NCBI RefSeq assembly: GCF_019966515.1
Contig: NZ_JAIMIB010000014.1
Span: 62,001 to 126,000, forward strand
DNA length: 64,000 nucleotides
Source of the DNA: Roseovarius aestuarii
GTDB lineage: Bacteria > Pseudomonadota > Alphaproteobacteria > Rhodobacterales > Rhodobacteraceae
Direction: 5' to 3'
The notes beneath the pieces were generated by a model. The model was not told where the DNA came from. It worked only from the letters and a program-made list of their open reading frames with translations, and made no database searches. The position numbers and the translations under genes are program-made. This document shows, in pieces, positions 62,276-64,000 of this stretch (position 1 is its first letter; the number at the start of each line of letters is the position of its first letter).

Positions 62276-63196
62276 ATGGAATTTCATCAGGTTCGCTATT
62301 TTCTCGAAGCAGCGGAGAGCCTCAATTTCACCCGTGCTGCCGAAAATTGCCACGTCTCTCAACCGGCGCTGACCCGCGCCATTCAGAAACTGGAAGCTGA
62401 ACTTGGCGGAGAACTGTTCATCAGAGATGGGCGTGCGGTGAGACTGTCTTCGCTGGGCAAGGTAATACGCGAGCATTGTCAGCGCATTTATGAAACCAGG
62501 GAAATGGCTCGCGCCGCAGCCAAATCGTTTCTTGAAAGCGGCGGATCGGAACTGAATGTCGGTGTGATGTGCACCATTGGCCCCGATGTATTGTCGGCTT
62601 TTGTCAACGAATTCAATCACACGCACAGCAATGTGTTGGTGATCTTGCACGATATTGGACCGGAAGCGTTGCCGAAATTGTTGTTTACAGGTGTCTTGGA
62701 CTGCGCATTTGTTGCTTCACACGATGATAAAACATTTGAAGAGCTTTCGGTAAGGGTCCTGTTTGATGAGGACATGGTTGTGGCCTTTGAAGAGGGGCAC
62801 CGGTTCGCGGAAAAACAGGAGTTGACCCTTTTTGATGTTGCGGAAGAAGCCTACGTGGATCGTCTGAAATGCGAAATTCGACAGCCGTTTTTTGAATTTA
62901 TGGAAAACAACGGTCTCGATCTAAAGGTCGTCTGCAGCAGTCAGCGGGAAGATTGGATTCAGGAGCTTGTGGTTCGTGGCCTCGGTGTGAGTATTATGCC
63001 GCGGTTTTCGATCACCACCCGCCGGCTGGACTGGCGATCTCTATCCGGGCCGGTTTCTAATTCCCGTCAAATCATGATCGCGCAGACCAAAAGTCAAATG
63101 CCGCAGTCCACCGCAGGCTCGTTCTGTTCGGAAGCTCAAGAGTTTCAATGGCAAACTGCTCTTGAGAATTTAGATGTAAACGAAAGGCTTCACTGA
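62276..63196 (+). CDS. LysR-family regulator of the haem cassette
   Basis: The 306-residue protein has the LysR helix-turn-helix (FHQVRYFLEAAESLNFTRAA then CHVSQPALTRAIQKLEAELG) and a full effector domain with the late pattern SSQREDWIQELVVRGLGVSIM. It is divergent from the truncated haemoglobin gene, as expected for a local activator. The three boxes in the cassette are the natural candidates for its sites. The ATG at 62276 follows TTAGGAAT; a GTG at 62261 is possible. The effector is unknown; a haem precursor or reactive nitrogen signal would fit. Confidence 0.88.
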   Translation: MEFHQVRYFLEAAESLNFTRAAENCHVSQPALTRAIQKLEAELGGELFIRDGRAVRLSSLGKVIREHCQRIYETREMARAAAKSFLESGGSELNVGVMCTIGPDVLSAFVNEFNHTHSNVLVILHDIGPEALPKLLFTGVLDCAFVASHDDKTFEELSVRVLFDEDMVVAFEEGHRFAEKQELTLFDVAEEAYVDRLKCEIRQPFFEFMENNGLDLKVVCSSQREDWIQELVVRGLGVSIMPRFSITTRRLDWRSLSGPVSNSRQIMIAQTKSQMPQSTAGSFCSEAQEFQWQTALENLDVNERLH

Positions 63197-63731
63197 CTCT
63201 AACTCTCGTCGGGGGAGCTGGCCCTGACTTTGGTGCGCTTTTAGGTAGATGCGAGCGCAGGATGCGCGATCGCCGATCGGGGAGTGAGTGGCGCAGTTTG
63301 TCCACAAGCGTTAACGCAGTTATTTGAAGATAGATTCCATTCTCGGAACATACTAGCGAAATGCAAAGTGCGATATGCAGATAGCCGCCCAAATAGAATT
63401 TTACAGTAATGTCGTCTTTCGTGCGCTTATTTGGTCGTACGATCCCCCTGCAGCAATCGACAAGCAGGGCTCAGAGTTATGTCTCGCCGCTCTTTGCTGG
63501 AACGCCCGATGCCAAAGAACGAACGCCACACGATCATCTTGAAAACTCGGGAAACCCGTGAATTTGCAGGTGTTTCCCCGGAACGAGCGGGAATCTGACG
63601 AAAGACAGGTCTCGGTTAATTAAGGCAACGCAGATCTCCGCAGCACCGCATGGCCGCGAAGAGCCCTTTTTACCGAATGCTGCACCGAATTTGAATGAGT
63701 ACGACGCTTACAAAGCTGACGTTATGTACGG
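63197..63731. other. Intergenic stretch, no gene seen
   Basis: This 535-bp gap between the LysR gene and the ornithine cyclodeaminase-like gene has no convincing gene. A 39-codon frame at 63479-63598 lacks a ribosome binding site and resembles nothing known. No box of the haem-cassette type was found here. Confidence 0.4.
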
Positions 63732-64000
63732 CTATGCAATTGGTTTCGAAAGATGCGCCGCAATCACTTTTTCTGCGATGTAAAGATCCTGCAATGAAAT
63801 ACCAGAGCTATCGAAAACAGTAATCTCACTTTCCGACTCGCGACCAGAAACTGTACCCTTTAGCACGTCGCCAATCGGGACAACGTTAGTATCGGCTGCT
63901 GTGTGCTGAAACTCGCCAATACGCAGTGATTGTTCTGGGAGATCGCAAAACAAGCGACCGGCCGAAAACAACTCCGGTGGAAGTTCTTGTTTCCCTCCTC
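63732..64000 (-). CDS. Ornithine cyclodeaminase/mu-crystallin family protein (3' part)
   Basis: Only the last 89 codons are in the window; the start lies beyond the right edge. The frame reads GKQELPPELFSAGRLFCDLP, then VSGRESESEITVFDSSGISL and QDLYIAEKVI, which is the C-terminal NAD-binding part of ornithine cyclodeaminase-family enzymes. Members convert ornithine to proline or act as imine reductases or alanine dehydrogenases. An internal ATG at 63971 is not the true start, since family sequence (GKQELP) continues before it. Confidence 0.85.
   Translation of the reverse strand, partial: GGKQELPPELFSAGRLFCDLPEQSLRIGEFQHTAADTNVVPIGDVLKGTVSGRESESEITVFDSSGISLQDLYIAEKVIAAHLSKPIA

Noticed and set aside
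63479..63598. A 39-codon frame starting MSRRSLLERPMPKNERH
   Set aside because: No ribosome binding site, no recognisable family, and it lies in otherwise degenerate intergenic sequence.

Overview
The window comes from an alphaproteobacterium, most probably a marine member of the Rhodobacterales (Roseobacter group). The grounds are the moderately high GC content, the family-typical proteins (YcjX/TIGR01620 pair, FtsK beside LolA, DUF1127, ALA synthase of the C4 type, multidomain dimethylglycine/sarcosine dehydrogenases) and the compact operons with many ATGA start/stop overlaps. No replication origin, prophage, CRISPR array or complete insertion sequence is visible.

Left end (1-2.8 kb): an untidy accessory segment holding the start of a MarR-GNAT fusion gene behind a perfect palindrome, a small basic protein, a DUF1992 protein, the tail of an IS110-type transposase and a tRNA-Thr whose 3' end faces the decayed segment. 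From 2.8 to 6.7 kb lies a four-gene molybdenum hydroxylase operon that ends in a MoaD-like protein. From 7 to 9.4 kb come a membrane protein, a truncated AraC regulator joined to the start of an IS3 orfA, and a HAD phosphatase. From 9.6 to 15.3 kb is a DeoR-regulated, UgpBAEC-like ABC importer with a cytoplasmic phosphodiesterase, probably for uptake and hydrolysis of a glycerophosphodiester-like compound.

Middle (15-57 kb): a methionine sulfoxide repair operon (msrB, msrA, a thioredoxin-like protein, an unusual MsrA homologue); peroxiredoxin and aldehyde dehydrogenase; a surface-glycan group (GT25, GT11, kinase-like protein); and a 10-kb run of same-strand genes for methylated glycines (XRE-cupin regulator, two LysE exporters, two GFA proteins, two 815-residue FAD/GcvT-type dehydrogenases, a homocysteine methyltransferase, a GlxA-type regulator). 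After that come mostly housekeeping genes: fRMsr, thiolase, a STAS/anti-sigma kinase pair, gamma-glutamyltransferase, rhodanese, hspQ, a lytic transglycosylase, lolA, ftsK, an aminotransferase, an amidase, a UbiH-type hydroxylase, rsmD, a ferredoxin reductase, peroxiredoxin, LysR and EamA proteins, YcjF/YcjX, truA and tRNA-Arg.

Right end (57.4-64 kb): after a gene-poor stretch behind tRNA-Arg there is a compact haem-related cassette: an SPW-type membrane protein, a periplasmic cytochrome P460, 5-aminolevulinate synthase, a DUF488 protein, a secreted truncated haemoglobin and a LysR regulator. Three nearly identical 32-bp boxes lie upstream of cytochrome P460, ALA synthase and the haemoglobin/LysR divergent pair, always in the same orientation relative to the leftward genes. 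I read this as a LysR-controlled module that couples haem supply to periplasmic haem proteins, possibly against nitric oxide or hydroxylamine; it is the most interesting feature of the window. The window closes with the 3' end of an ornithine cyclodeaminase-family gene.
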